Below, in pieces: positions 52,209 through 60,356 of a stretch of DNA of 64,000 nucleotides. Numbering within the stretch: the first letter of the stretch is position 1; each line of letters begins with the position of its first letter. Under the pieces are notes generated by a model. That model did not search any database. It had not been told where the DNA came from and worked only from the letters and a program-made list of their open reading frames with translations. The position numbers were made by a program, and so were the translations under genes. Origin of the DNA: Achromobacter spanius (GTDB lineage Bacteria > Pseudomonadota > Gammaproteobacteria > Burkholderiales > Burkholderiaceae_B); the NCBI RefSeq assembly GCF_029637605.1, contig NZ_CP121261.1:3844001-3908000 (forward strand). Direction: 5' to 3'.

Positions 52209-52979
52209 TCAAATATGGGCGGTCACGCCGCCGTCCACGACGAGGCTTGCACCCGTCACGAAATCGGATGCGGCACTGGCCAGGAACAAGGTCGAACCGA
52301 TAAGGTCTTCCGGCTCGCCCCAACGGCCCAGCGGCGTGGTGGCGACCACGCGCTCTGCGTGGCCGGGGATGTCCACGCGCGCCTGACGCGACAAGGCGGT
52401 GTCGATCCAGCCGGGCTGGATCACGTTGACGGTGATGCCATCCGAGGCCCAGGCGCAGGCCAGCGAACGCGTCAGTTGCAACACCCCCCCCTTGCTCGCC
52501 GAGTACGCCGCCGTAACAGCATTGGAGGCCAGCGCCAGAATCGAACCGATGTTGATGATCTTGCCCTTGCCACGCAGGCTCATTGTGGAGTGCACCGCCT
52601 GGCACATGTTGAACGTGCCCTTCAGATTGATATCGACGATGCGGTCCCATTCGTCTTCGGCGTAAAGCTCCGGCCGCATGCGCGTATTGACCCCGGCGCA
52701 GTTGATCAGCACATCGATGCCGCCGTACTTGGCAACCGCGTCGGCCACGGCGTTCGCGCAGGCTTCGCGGTCTTGCACGCGCAGCGCGATGGCGCCGGTC
52801 TTCACGCCGGCTGCGCGCAGCTCGGACGCCAGCGCGTCCAGCTTTTCCCCCGCCAGGTCGGCCAGCACCAGCGTTGCGCCACCCTGGGCGAATGCCCGGC
52901 TGAGCGCAGCGCCAATGCCGCCCGCGGCACCGGTAATCAATACGATCTTGTCTCGAACACTGAATAGTTGTTGGGTCAT
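52209..52979 (-). CDS. Short-chain dehydrogenase/reductase, first gene of the E1-E2 operon
   Basis: Classical SDR of 256 residues. TGAAGGIG cofactor loop near residue 16-23, LADLAG, INCAGVN, IINIGS with catalytic Ser, Y-S-A-S-K, VNVIQPGWIDT and SLVVDGGVTAHI. The start at 52979 (MTQQLFSVRDK) is preferred over 53078. It is 61 bases upstream of the E1 gene and probably leads the operon. A TGTGATCACA palindrome lies 54 bases before its ATG. Confidence 0.88.
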   Translation of the reverse strand: MTQQLFSVRDKIVLITGAAGGIGAALSRAFAQGGATLVLADLAGEKLDALASELRAAGVKTGAIALRVQDREACANAVADAVAKYGGIDVLINCAGVNTRMRPELYAEDEWDRIVDINLKGTFNMCQAVHSTMSLRGKGKIINIGSILALASNAVTAAYSASKGGVLQLTRSLACAWASDGITVNVIQPGWIDTALSRQARVDIPGHAERVVATTPLGRWGEPEDLIGSTLFLASAASDFVTGASLVVDGGVTAHI

Positions 52980-53033
52980 GCTCTGCTTCGCTGCTGACCG
53001 CGTGCCGGCGGATGCCGGACGATATTTCTGATA

Positions 53034-53043
53034 TGTGATCACA
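53034..53043. promoter_or_regulatory. Candidate GntR operator TGTGATCACA
   Basis: Perfect 10-bp palindrome in the AT-richer leader of the SDR-E1-SDR-GntR-E2 operon. FCD-type GntR proteins bind short palindromes of this general kind. A CRP-like half site is an alternative reading. Confidence 0.45.
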
Positions 53044-53130
53044 AATTGGATTCTAGGAAGGCGAGGGACCAGCGTCAACCTGATTGGGCTCGGGGTCTAC
53101 CCGTAGACCTTATCGCTCTCGCAATGCAAC

Positions 53131-53161
53131 AAAAAAAGGCCGGGGCACCCCGCCCCGGCCT
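53131..53161 (-). terminator. Terminator of the znuD-like gene
   Basis: AGGCCGGGGC pairs with GCCCCGGCCT around a five-base loop; on the minus strand it is followed by seven T. It lies 42 bases beyond the receptor gene's stop. Confidence 0.85.
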
Positions 53162-53202
53162 CGCTGCATCCCTGGGCGCCCCTTGTAGGGCACCCCGGCG
53201 CA

Positions 53203-55323
53203 TCAATACGTCAACCGCACCCCCAGCAACACGCTGCGGCCCGGCAGCGGGGCCACCGACGAGATGAACGATGCGTGGTTGTAAGCCAGCTTGTTCAGCA
53301 GGTTGGTGCCGCGCAGATAGACTTCGTAGCCCGTCGTGTTGTAGCGGCCGCGATAGGCGACCACCGCGTTGACCAGGTTGTAGCCCGGCGTGCTGTCTTC
53401 ATAGGCCGCGATGTCTTTCTGCGAGAACACGCGCGCGTATTCCACGCCGCCCGACCACTGCTGCCACTTCACGTTGCCGCGCACGCCCGCGCGCGCCGCC
53501 GGGATGCGTGGCAGATTGCCGTCGCCACCCGTCAGCTTGCCGCGCACGTAGTCGCCGAACACGGCGGCCGAGAATATCGGCGTGAACTGGTGGCGCAGTT
53601 CGCCTTCCACGCCCGTGAATTCCGCGTCGCGTTGCGTGTACTCGATCAGGCGGAAGTCTTCATAGCGGTCCAGCGTATTGGCGTAGATGTAGTTCTTCAC
53701 GCGGTTGTGGAACACGCTGGCCGAGAACGTCGTGTCGCCGGCATGCTTGCGCAAGGTCAGGTCGATGTTGTGCGAGGTTTCGCGGCCCAGATCGGCGTTG
53801 CCCAATTCGTAGGTATTGGTGGCCAGGTGCACGCCATCGGCGTAGAGCTCCTGCGCGTTCGGCAGGCGTTGCGAACGCGACAGCGACAACGCCACGGAGT
53901 ACTGCGGCGCAAAGTCCCAGATAGCGGCGGCCGACAGGGACGTGCCCGACAGGCTGCTGCGCGATGCGCCGCCTTCCGGCGAGATGTTTTGCCAGTCCTG
54001 GCGCGCGCCCACTTCGAAACGCCAGTCGTTCAACTGGTATTCCTCAAGCACGAACAGGCCGTTCGAGCGCGTGCGGCTGCGCGGCAGGAAGGCTTCTTCG
54101 CCGTCGGCGCGGAAATCGCTGTAGGCGTTCTGGAAGCCCACCACGCCACGCCAGCCGGCGATGGGCTTGTGCTGCAATTCCACGCGCAGGTCGTAGCCCT
54201 TGTTCTTGAAGCGCGTGCCGACTTCGCCGCCTTCGATCTCGTCGTGCTGATAATCGGTCAAGCCGCCGCGCACGCGGATCTTTTCAAAGCCGGCGAAGGG
54301 GTCCTGGTATTCCGCGCGCAGGTCCAGACGATTGCTGCGCAGCTTCACATAGGGCACGCCGCCGTGTTCATGGTCGTGGTCGTGGCCTTCTTCTTCATGG
54401 CCTTCTTCGTGGTCATGATCGTCGTGGCCGCCGCAGTGCAGGTGCGTGCCGTGCGGGTGGCAACCTTCATATTCGTGGTTGTGCCCCGGCAAGCCGTACT
54501 TGCTTTCCAGGTGCGTGAACGCCAGGCCGACGTAGCCACGCGGCGTAATCCACGACATGCCGACGGAGCCCTGGCTGGATTCGCTGTACGAGCCTTCCAG
54601 CTTGCCGCCCGGCCAATCGGGTACGTCGTAGTCGCTGGTGCGGCGCTTCATGCCTTCGACGCGCACGGCGAACTGGCCTTCGCCCGCGGTGATGCCGACG
54701 ACACCCGCGCGTTCCTTCGTGCCGGTGGCGCCACGCAATTCCATTTCGGCTTCAACGCCTTTTTCCGGCACGGCGGTGGGCACCTTCTTGTCCACCACGT
54801 TCACCACGCCGCCGATGGCGCCGCCGCCATACAGCAGCGTCGCCGGGCCGCGCAGCACTTCGATGCGTTCGGCCAGCAGCGGTTCGACAGTCACGGCGTG
54901 GTCGGGGGAAATGCTGGAGGCATCCATCACTTCGGAGCCATCGGACAGCACCTTCACGCGCGGCGCGGTCTGGCCGCGTATCACCGGACGGCTGGCGCCG
55001 CCCCCAAACGTGTCGCTGTTGACACCGGGCAGGCTCGTCAGGGACTCACCCAGCGTGCCGCTACGCCGTTCGATCAGCTCGTTGCCTTCCAACACAGAGG
55101 CCGGCAGCGTGGTGCTGTTGAGGTCCAAGCCCAGCGGGTTGGCGGAAACCGTAATGGGCGCCAGCGTCTTGGCGCGCTTGCTGTCCGCCTCGGTCTCGGC
55201 TTGCGCGATAGGTGCGATCAGCATCAGCGAGCACACCAGCGGTTTGAGGCTGCCACGGCGTGTTGGCCGGGCAATTGCAATCTTGCGGCTTCCCTTCTTG
55301 AACCCCAGTTTCTTGCCTTTCAT
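53203..55323 (-). CDS. znuD: ZnuD-like TonB-dependent zinc receptor
   Basis: Outer-membrane receptor of 706 residues. N-terminal signal region ends IAQAETEA; the plug domain has RPVIRGQTAPRVKVLSDG and ERIEVLRGPATLLYGGGAIGGVVNVVD; the beta-barrel ends with aromatic F-like residue in VLLGVRLTY. An extracellular loop at about 281-320 holds 14 His and two Cys (HPHGTHLHCGGHDDHDHEEGH), the pattern of zinc receptors. Two Zur-like boxes stand just before the start. It would import zinc under limitation. The unusually long N-terminus before the signal peptide suggests a later true start is possible. Confidence 0.88.
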   Translation of the reverse strand: MKGKKLGFKKGSRKIAIARPTRRGSLKPLVCSLMLIAPIAQAETEADSKRAKTLAPITVSANPLGLDLNSTTLPASVLEGNELIERRSGTLGESLTSLPGVNSDTFGGGASRPVIRGQTAPRVKVLSDGSEVMDASSISPDHAVTVEPLLAERIEVLRGPATLLYGGGAIGGVVNVVDKKVPTAVPEKGVEAEMELRGATGTKERAGVVGITAGEGQFAVRVEGMKRRTSDYDVPDWPGGKLEGSYSESSQGSVGMSWITPRGYVGLAFTHLESKYGLPGHNHEYEGCHPHGTHLHCGGHDDHDHEEGHEEEGHDHDHEHGGVPYVKLRSNRLDLRAEYQDPFAGFEKIRVRGGLTDYQHDEIEGGEVGTRFKNKGYDLRVELQHKPIAGWRGVVGFQNAYSDFRADGEEAFLPRSRTRSNGLFVLEEYQLNDWRFEVGARQDWQNISPEGGASRSSLSGTSLSAAAIWDFAPQYSVALSLSRSQRLPNAQELYADGVHLATNTYELGNADLGRETSHNIDLTLRKHAGDTTFSASVFHNRVKNYIYANTLDRYEDFRLIEYTQRDAEFTGVEGELRHQFTPIFSAAVFGDYVRGKLTGGDGNLPRIPAARAGVRGNVKWQQWSGGVEYARVFSQKDIAAYEDSTPGYNLVNAVVAYRGRYNTTGYEVYLRGTNLLNKLAYNHASFISSVAPLPGRSVLLGVRLTY

Positions 55324-55337
55324 CGTATTCTCTCGGA

Positions 55338-55375
55338 TGTTATATCATTACAAATTGCGGACGAATGATATAACA
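55338..55375. promoter_or_regulatory. Paired Zur-like boxes upstream of znuD
   Basis: TGTTATATCATT at 55338-55349 is matched by its exact inverse AATGATATAACA at 55364-55375. The first box extended to 15 bases fits the Zur pattern TGTTAT-N3-ATAACA with one change. Located 14-52 bases before the start codon, right for repression by Zur with zinc. Confidence 0.7.
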
Positions 55376-55438
55376 TTTCAGAATCAAAGCGATGAAAGTT
55401 TGGCGATGAACTGACGCGAACATGCCACGGTTTAGGGA

Positions 55439-55528
55439 TCAGGCGCTATCGAGCGGCCATTGCTGCGCGGCGTGCAGAATCGCCAGCAAATCCTCGCGAG
55501 CCGTTTCGCGCCATTCAAGAGCCGGCAC
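55439..55528 (-). pseudogene. Truncated RelE/ParE-like toxin remnant
   Basis: A GTG at 55528, overlapping the end of the antitoxin gene in another frame, opens a 29-codon frame: MPALEWRETAREDLLAIL then HAAQQWPLDSA and stop. The first 18 residues fit the N-terminus of RelE/ParE toxins (W-R-x-x-A-R-x-D-L-L-A-I), whose full length is about 95 residues. The rest of the toxin is absent; DNA beyond is the znuD promoter region. Confidence 0.6.
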
Positions 55529-55814
55529 GGCGCTTCTTCTTGCTGATCAGGGCACGAGCCTCGTCCATGACCGCTTCATGGGCGACCGGTGGTCGCGTAT
55601 CGGCCAAGGCCTCATGTACCTTCGCGTGAAACCACGAGTCGTAGCTCCCGGCGTCGACGGCCAGGCCGGCGGGCAAACCGCCCTCTTTTGCCACTCTCGT
55701 TAGCAAGATACGCACCGCATCCGAGATGGTCAGGCCAACGTTGGCGAGCTTTTCCGCCGCTTCGGCCTTGAGCTTGTCGTCGACACGGACGTGCAACATT
55801 GAAGTGGGTGCCAT
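55515..55814 (-). CDS. RelB/DinJ-type antitoxin, apparently orphan
   Basis: Ribbon-helix-helix antitoxin of 99 residues. MLHVRVDDKLKAEAAEKLANVGLTISDAVRILLTRVAKEGGLP is the RelB/DinJ DNA-binding domain; the C-terminal HEAVMDEARALISKKKRRAGS would wrap a toxin. The start at 55814 has GGAGACTTCC before it; an upstream Met at 55841 touches the operator and is less likely. A 24-bp palindrome lies 28 bases upstream. The toxin gene that should follow is cut to a stub. Confidence 0.82.
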   Translation of the reverse strand: MAPTSMLHVRVDDKLKAEAAEKLANVGLTISDAVRILLTRVAKEGGLPAGLAVDAGSYDSWFHAKVHEALADTRPPVAHEAVMDEARALISKKKRRAGS

Positions 55815-55841
55815 GGAAGTCTCCGGGGATGGATCGGCCAT

Positions 55842-55865
55842 TATGTATCTCAATTGAGATACATA
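55842..55865. promoter_or_regulatory. Perfect 24-bp palindrome, likely antitoxin operator
   Basis: The half TATGTATCTCAA is followed directly by its exact inverse. It lies just upstream of the antitoxin gene and would suit two ribbon-helix-helix dimers, the usual autoregulation of such modules. Confidence 0.8.
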
Positions 55866-56036
55866 CAAACGGCTCCCCGTTTGCCACAAAAACCTGACAG
55901 TTGAAACGGGATTTGGCGAACGAGAATCGGCGCCACTGACCGAGTATCCTCAACACCACGAACCCCTGCACGTGATGTGCGCCGGTTGTTCGGGCGCCAG
56001 GCGTCGACGGGTTTTCAACCAACCAGGAGACCCCCG

Positions 56037-56516
56037 ATGATTCCCAAGAACACCATTTGTCTTTGGTACGAAAGCGATGCGCTGGAAGCGGCGCAGTTCT
56101 ATGCCAAGACGTTTCCCGATAGTGCCGTGGGCGCTGTGCACCATGCCCCATCCGACTACCCTTCCGGCGAGGAAGGCGATGTGCTGACCGTGGAATTCAC
56201 GGTGATGGGCATCCCCTGCCTGGGCCTGAATGGCGGCCCGGCGTTCCAGCACAATGAGTCTTTCTCGTTTCAGGTGGCCACTGACGACCAGGCGGAAACC
56301 GACCGCTTGTGGGATGCCATCGTGGGCAATGGCGGGCAGGAAAGCGAGTGCGGCTGGTGCAAGGACAAGTGGGGAATTTCGTGGCAGATCACGCCGCGCG
56401 TGTTGACCGAGGCTTACACGGGCGCTGACCGCGCCGCCGCCAAGCGCGTGTTTGAAGCCATGATGACGATGGGCAAGATCGACGTTGCCACGATCGAGGC
56501 GGCGCGGCGCGGGTGA
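56037..56516 (+). CDS. VOC superfamily protein (PhnB-like)
   Basis: Vicinal-oxygen-chelate-fold protein of 159 residues. ICLWYESDALEAAQFYAKTFPDSAVG, V-E-F-T-V-M-G-I-P-C-L-G-L-N-G-G and the C-terminal C-K-D-K-W-G-I-S-W-Q-I-T-P are hallmarks of the PhnB / 3-demethylubiquinone-like VOC proteins. Enzymatic role unknown for most. The start at 56037 has AGGAGACCCCC upstream; earlier in-frame codons lie in the leader. Confidence 0.85.
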   Translation: MIPKNTICLWYESDALEAAQFYAKTFPDSAVGAVHHAPSDYPSGEEGDVLTVEFTVMGIPCLGLNGGPAFQHNESFSFQVATDDQAETDRLWDAIVGNGGQESECGWCKDKWGISWQITPRVLTEAYTGADRAAAKRVFEAMMTMGKIDVATIEAARRG

Positions 56517-56526
56517 GGGTTTGCGC

Positions 56527-56549
56527 AGGGGCCAGCCGCGCCGGCCCCT
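56527..56549. terminator. Possible terminator hairpin between convergent genes
   Basis: AGGGGCC (56527-56533) pairs with GGCCCCT (56543-56549) between the VOC gene and the ABC binding-protein gene. No T-run on either side, so assignment is weak. Confidence 0.35.
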
Positions 56550-56568
56550 GCCTTATCCACCTGCCAGA

Positions 56569-57618
56569 TCAACCTGCCTTGAATTCCTTGTTCCAGAATT
56601 CCAGCATGTCGGCCTTGCCTTCGGTCAGGCCCTTCAAGTCGTACGCCTTCAAGAGCTTTACCTCGGCCTCGGTGAACCCAACGCGCTTCAGATTTTCCGG
56701 CAGCGACGCATTGGTCACGGTCGGCGCGTAGCCCATCTTTTCCGCGAAGCCAACCTGGCCGGTCGGGTCCAGCATGGCGTTCAGGTATTCCCACGCGGCG
56801 TCCTTGTTGCGGCTGTTCTTCGCCACGCCCGCTTCAAAAGACACCGGCACCGAGCCTTCCTTCGGGATCACGAAGCCCAGCGGCAGGCCGCTGTCTTTCC
56901 ATTGCAGCGCGCGCGCCTTCCACATGCACGCAATGGCGATCTCGCCCGACTTGAAGGCGGACGCCACCGCTTCGTTGGACGGGTAGATGCGCGGCTCGTT
57001 GCCCTTGAGCTTGGCCAGAAAGCGCTTGCCGCCATCAAAGCTCTTGGTGTCGCCGCCCGCGCCCAGCCCGACGAACACCGAGTTGTACAGATACAGGATG
57101 TCCGAGAAGCCCACCTGGCCCTTCAACTTCGGGTCCAGCAGCACTTCCAGCGAGTCCGGCGGCGTGGGGAATTTTTCGGTGTTGTAGACCAGCGTCATGG
57201 CGCTGAAGATGTGCGGAATGGAATACGGCGTTTTCAGCGCGGCGATGGCGTGCGCCAGGTTGGGCAGCTTCTTCGCGTCGATGGGTTCCAGCGTGCCCGA
57301 GCGTTCGGCGTCGTACATGTCGACTTCGCCCAGCAGCGCCACGTCCATGCTGCCGCGCCGCGAGTTCTTTTCGGCGCGCAGCTTGGTCACGCGACCGACC
57401 GCGTTGCCGGTGTCGTACACCACGTTCACGCCCTGCTTGGTGACGATGGGGTTGATGATCTGTTGCAGCAGGTTTTGGTAATCGCCGCCCCACGTGCCCA
57501 CGACGATCTGTTTGTCGGCGGCGAGCGCCATGCCAGGCACCCAGCCCAACGCGGGGGCCAGCGCCAGGCCAGAGGCGGATTTGATGAAGCCACGGCGAGT
57601 CAGGTTTTTCTCTTGCAT
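56569..57618 (-). CDS. Polyamine-type ABC transporter substrate-binding protein (PotD-like)
   Basis: Periplasmic binding protein of 349 residues. Tat-type signal NLTRRGFIKSASGLALAPALGWVPGMALAA; mature KQIVVGTWGGDYQNLLQQIINPIVTKQGVNVVYDTG is the spermidine/putrescine receptor fold. Start at 57618 (MQEKNLTRRGF). Last gene of the seven-gene operon, 95 bases after the GTPase gene; placing the receptor last is unusual but its permeases and ATPase lead the same operon. The ligand may be a peptide-like or amide compound, given the amidohydrolases. Confidence 0.88.
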   Translation of the reverse strand: MQEKNLTRRGFIKSASGLALAPALGWVPGMALAADKQIVVGTWGGDYQNLLQQIINPIVTKQGVNVVYDTGNAVGRVTKLRAEKNSRRGSMDVALLGEVDMYDAERSGTLEPIDAKKLPNLAHAIAALKTPYSIPHIFSAMTLVYNTEKFPTPPDSLEVLLDPKLKGQVGFSDILYLYNSVFVGLGAGGDTKSFDGGKRFLAKLKGNEPRIYPSNEAVASAFKSGEIAIACMWKARALQWKDSGLPLGFVIPKEGSVPVSFEAGVAKNSRNKDAAWEYLNAMLDPTGQVGFAEKMGYAPTVTNASLPENLKRVGFTEAEVKLLKAYDLKGLTEGKADMLEFWNKEFKAG

Positions 57619-57713
57619 AACAACCTCGTATCGAAGGGGGACTAGCAACTTGCTACGGTGCGGCTGCGCGGCGCGGCTGTGCCCGGCCGCGCAGCCAGGG
57701 TTCTTGCATACGT

Positions 57714-58691
57714 TCAGGCCAGCATTTCCACCGGCGCATCGGGCGCCAAGGCGCGGATCTCCTCCGCATCAATGTCGCGCGCGATCACGATGATGGCGGC
57801 GCTGGCGTCGGGTTGGCGCGTCAGCCGTTGCGGCGCGCTGAAGGTGGTGCCCACGGACTGGATCAGGATGGGCTCGGCGCAGTCAGCCACGCGCACCACT
57901 GCCTTCACGCGCAGCAGGCGTTCGCCGCACAGGCCCGCCAGGTTATCCAGCCATTCTGAAAAATCCGTCCAACTGATGTCCTCGCGCGCCCGTGCCGCCA
58001 TGACGCGAATGCGCGGGTGCGGCAGGCCGGGTTTGCTTGCGGCCAACATCCGCGCGGCCAGCCCCGCCAGGTCGGCCACGCCTTGCGACGGCGCGAACGC
58101 GGCCTGTACGGCGCGGCGGCGGTCGGGTTCGGCGATCACGTCCGCCAGCGGATTCAGCAAGGCGGCGCGCGCGGCGCGGGCATCCAGCGCGGACGCCGGC
58201 AGCAGGTCAGTCTTGGTCAGCACAATGCGGTGCGCGGCGCCAAACTGCGCCATGGCTTCGTCCATCTCGGCCAGCGCATCGGGGTCGCGCGCGCAGTCGT
58301 CGGTGCAGACCACCGTCAGCCGCAGGCCACGGCTGGCCAGTTCAGGATCGGCCAACGACGCGATGATGGGGCCGGGCCGCGACAGGCCGCTGCATTCCAG
58401 GATCACGCGCTGCAAGGGCCCTTCGCCCTCGGGGCGCGGTGCGTCCAGTAGCGCGCTCAAGGTGTAGACCAGATCGCTGCGCAGCGAGCAGCACACGCAG
58501 CCATTGGCCATCAGCGTCATCGGCACGTTGTCGCTGTCGTTGGCCACAATGGCGCCGTCCACGCCGATTTCTCCCGCCTCGTTGACGATCACGCCCGTAT
58601 CGCGAGAGGTCGGATCGCGCAGGTAATCCACCAGCAGCGTGGTCTTGCCGCTGCCCAGAAACCCGCACAAGAGGAACAGATCCACCGCCAT
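57714..58691 (-). CDS. COG0523/G3E GTPase, putative metallochaperone (CobW/YjiA-like)
   Basis: GTP-binding protein of 325 residues. Walker A G-F-L-G-S-G-K-T-T at 10-18, metal-binding G64-C-V-C-C68, E-C-S-G-L Walker-B region, and T-K-T-D in place of N-K-x-D as base-recognition motif. CobW C-terminal domain follows (LLRVKAVVRVADCAEPILIQSVG). Such proteins deliver zinc or another metal to a target enzyme. It starts 1 base after the amidohydrolase gene, so its client is probably one or both amidohydrolases (inference). Confidence 0.88.
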   Translation of the reverse strand: MAVDLFLLCGFLGSGKTTLLVDYLRDPTSRDTGVIVNEAGEIGVDGAIVANDSDNVPMTLMANGCVCCSLRSDLVYTLSALLDAPRPEGEGPLQRVILECSGLSRPGPIIASLADPELASRGLRLTVVCTDDCARDPDALAEMDEAMAQFGAAHRIVLTKTDLLPASALDARAARAALLNPLADVIAEPDRRRAVQAAFAPSQGVADLAGLAARMLAASKPGLPHPRIRVMAARAREDISWTDFSEWLDNLAGLCGERLLRVKAVVRVADCAEPILIQSVGTTFSAPQRLTRQPDASAAIIVIARDIDAEEIRALAPDAPVEMLA

Positions 58692-58692
58692 G

Positions 58693-60351
58693 TCAGGACG
58701 CCTGATCCGCGCTGTCGCAAGGCGAGCCCGCGGGCGATCCACCAAACGGCGGACGCTCGCCATCGGGGTCGTCGGCCCAGCTGTCCTTGACCATCTTGCG
58801 CACGTCCGCCAGCAGTTCGGCGGTGTCATACACCACGCCGGACTTGATGGTGGTTTGCAGGCAGCGCTTCCATTCCACCTTGGCCGTATCGTCGTTCAGG
58901 CGCATGGCGCCGGTGCCGAACAGCAGCTTGAAATCGGTCAGTGGGTTCTGGTCGTGGATCAGCAGATCGGCGCGCTTTTGCACGTCGATGGAGCCGGTAT
59001 CGTCATCGATGCCCAGCAGCGCGGCGCTTTGCGAGGTGGCGGCGCGCAGCACTTCAATCGGATGAAAGCCCGCTTCCTGCAGCAGTTCCAGTTCACGCAC
59101 GAACCCAAAGCCGTAGATCTGGAAAATGAAGCCGGAGTCGCTGCCCGCGCACACGCGGCCGCCCAGGTTCTTGTATTCGTTGATGAACTGCATCCACAGG
59201 CGATAGTTCTGCTTCCACTCAATCTCGTTGGTGGTGCTCCAGCGATACCAGTAGGCGCCGTGCCCGCCGCGTTGCGGCTGGAAGTACTTCCAAACCGCCT
59301 TCCAGGTGTAGTCGTCGTGCCAGTCGGCCCGGCGCGCGCGCATCAGGTCGCGGTTGGCGTCGTAGATGTTGAAGGTGGGCACGAAGGTGTGGCCCAGCTC
59401 CAGAAACTGGTCCATCACCTGGCGCCACTTGGCCGACCCCGGTTGCGCCGCCTGCATGAAGGTCTGGCCGGCCACGGCGAAGCGGTAGTACTCGTCGCTG
59501 TAGTTGTAGTCGGTGGGAAAGGACTGCACGACGCGGTCTTCGAACAAGGCTTCGGGCAGGCCGTAATAGTGTTCGGAACTGGTCAGGCCCCAGCGCGCGG
59601 ACTTCAGCGCGTTCACGCGCGTCACCGCCATCTGCGCGTGGTGGCAGCCCGAACGCAGGCCCAGTTGCGCGGCCTCGTCCAGCGCCGCTTCCATGATGGC
59701 GGGCGGCGCACCGAAGAACTTGATGCCGTCCGCGCCGCGCGCGGCCAGCTTGCGCACCCATTCGCGGCCCTGCTCGGGCGTGTGGATGGTCTTCACGCGG
59801 TCGTTCACGGCGGGAAACACCGAATGCACCACCATGCGCGGCGCGGCGATCTTGTTGGCGGCCGAGAGCTCGCGCTGCTCCATCGTCCAGCCCAGGCCGC
59901 CCATCGCGCCCATCTCACGCACCGTCGTCACGCCATGCGCCAACCACAGCTTGTAGATGTAGTCGGCGGGCGGCACGATGCCGCTCATGGCGTGATACGG
60001 CGTGCCGATGTGCGCGTGCGCGTCCACGAAGCCTGGCGTGACGAACTTGCCGTGGCAATCAATTTCGTGGTCGCCCGGGCCGGGCCGGCGCTTGGGGTCG
60101 ATGGCTTTGTGCGGCGTGCCCACGTTGACCAGGGCGGTGATGCGGTCGTTCTCGATCACGATGTCCACCGGCCCCCAGGGCGGCGCGCCGGTGCCGTCGA
60201 TGATGGTGGCGCCGCGCAAAATCAGCCTGGGAAACGGCCCCAGCCCCCGATCGCGCGACGCGGGCGCGGACGGCGGATGCCAGCCCTTGGCGGCGTTGAC
60301 GTCGCGGGATTCCTCACCAACTTCCGACTGCGAAAACGTGGGATCGCTCAT
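58693..60351 (-). CDS. Amidohydrolase family metal-dependent hydrolase 1
   Basis: TIM-barrel amidohydrolase of 552 residues. H112 and H114 in TPGFVDAHAHIGTP are the first metal ligands, a K-F-F-G block holds the candidate bridging lysine, HHAQ and SSEHYYG supply histidines, and D in CAGSDSGF is the catalytic aspartate. Long C-terminal tail. Substrate unknown; imidazolonepropionase- or prolidase-like fold. Overlapping spacing with both neighbours (5 and 1 bases) makes cotranscription near certain. Confidence 0.87.
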   Translation of the reverse strand: MSDPTFSQSEVGEESRDVNAAKGWHPPSAPASRDRGLGPFPRLILRGATIIDGTGAPPWGPVDIVIENDRITALVNVGTPHKAIDPKRRPGPGDHEIDCHGKFVTPGFVDAHAHIGTPYHAMSGIVPPADYIYKLWLAHGVTTVREMGAMGGLGWTMEQRELSAANKIAAPRMVVHSVFPAVNDRVKTIHTPEQGREWVRKLAARGADGIKFFGAPPAIMEAALDEAAQLGLRSGCHHAQMAVTRVNALKSARWGLTSSEHYYGLPEALFEDRVVQSFPTDYNYSDEYYRFAVAGQTFMQAAQPGSAKWRQVMDQFLELGHTFVPTFNIYDANRDLMRARRADWHDDYTWKAVWKYFQPQRGGHGAYWYRWSTTNEIEWKQNYRLWMQFINEYKNLGGRVCAGSDSGFIFQIYGFGFVRELELLQEAGFHPIEVLRAATSQSAALLGIDDDTGSIDVQKRADLLIHDQNPLTDFKLLFGTGAMRLNDDTAKVEWKRCLQTTIKSGVVYDTAELLADVRKMVKDSWADDPDGERPPFGGSPAGSPCDSADQAS

Positions 60352-60356
60352 GGCCT

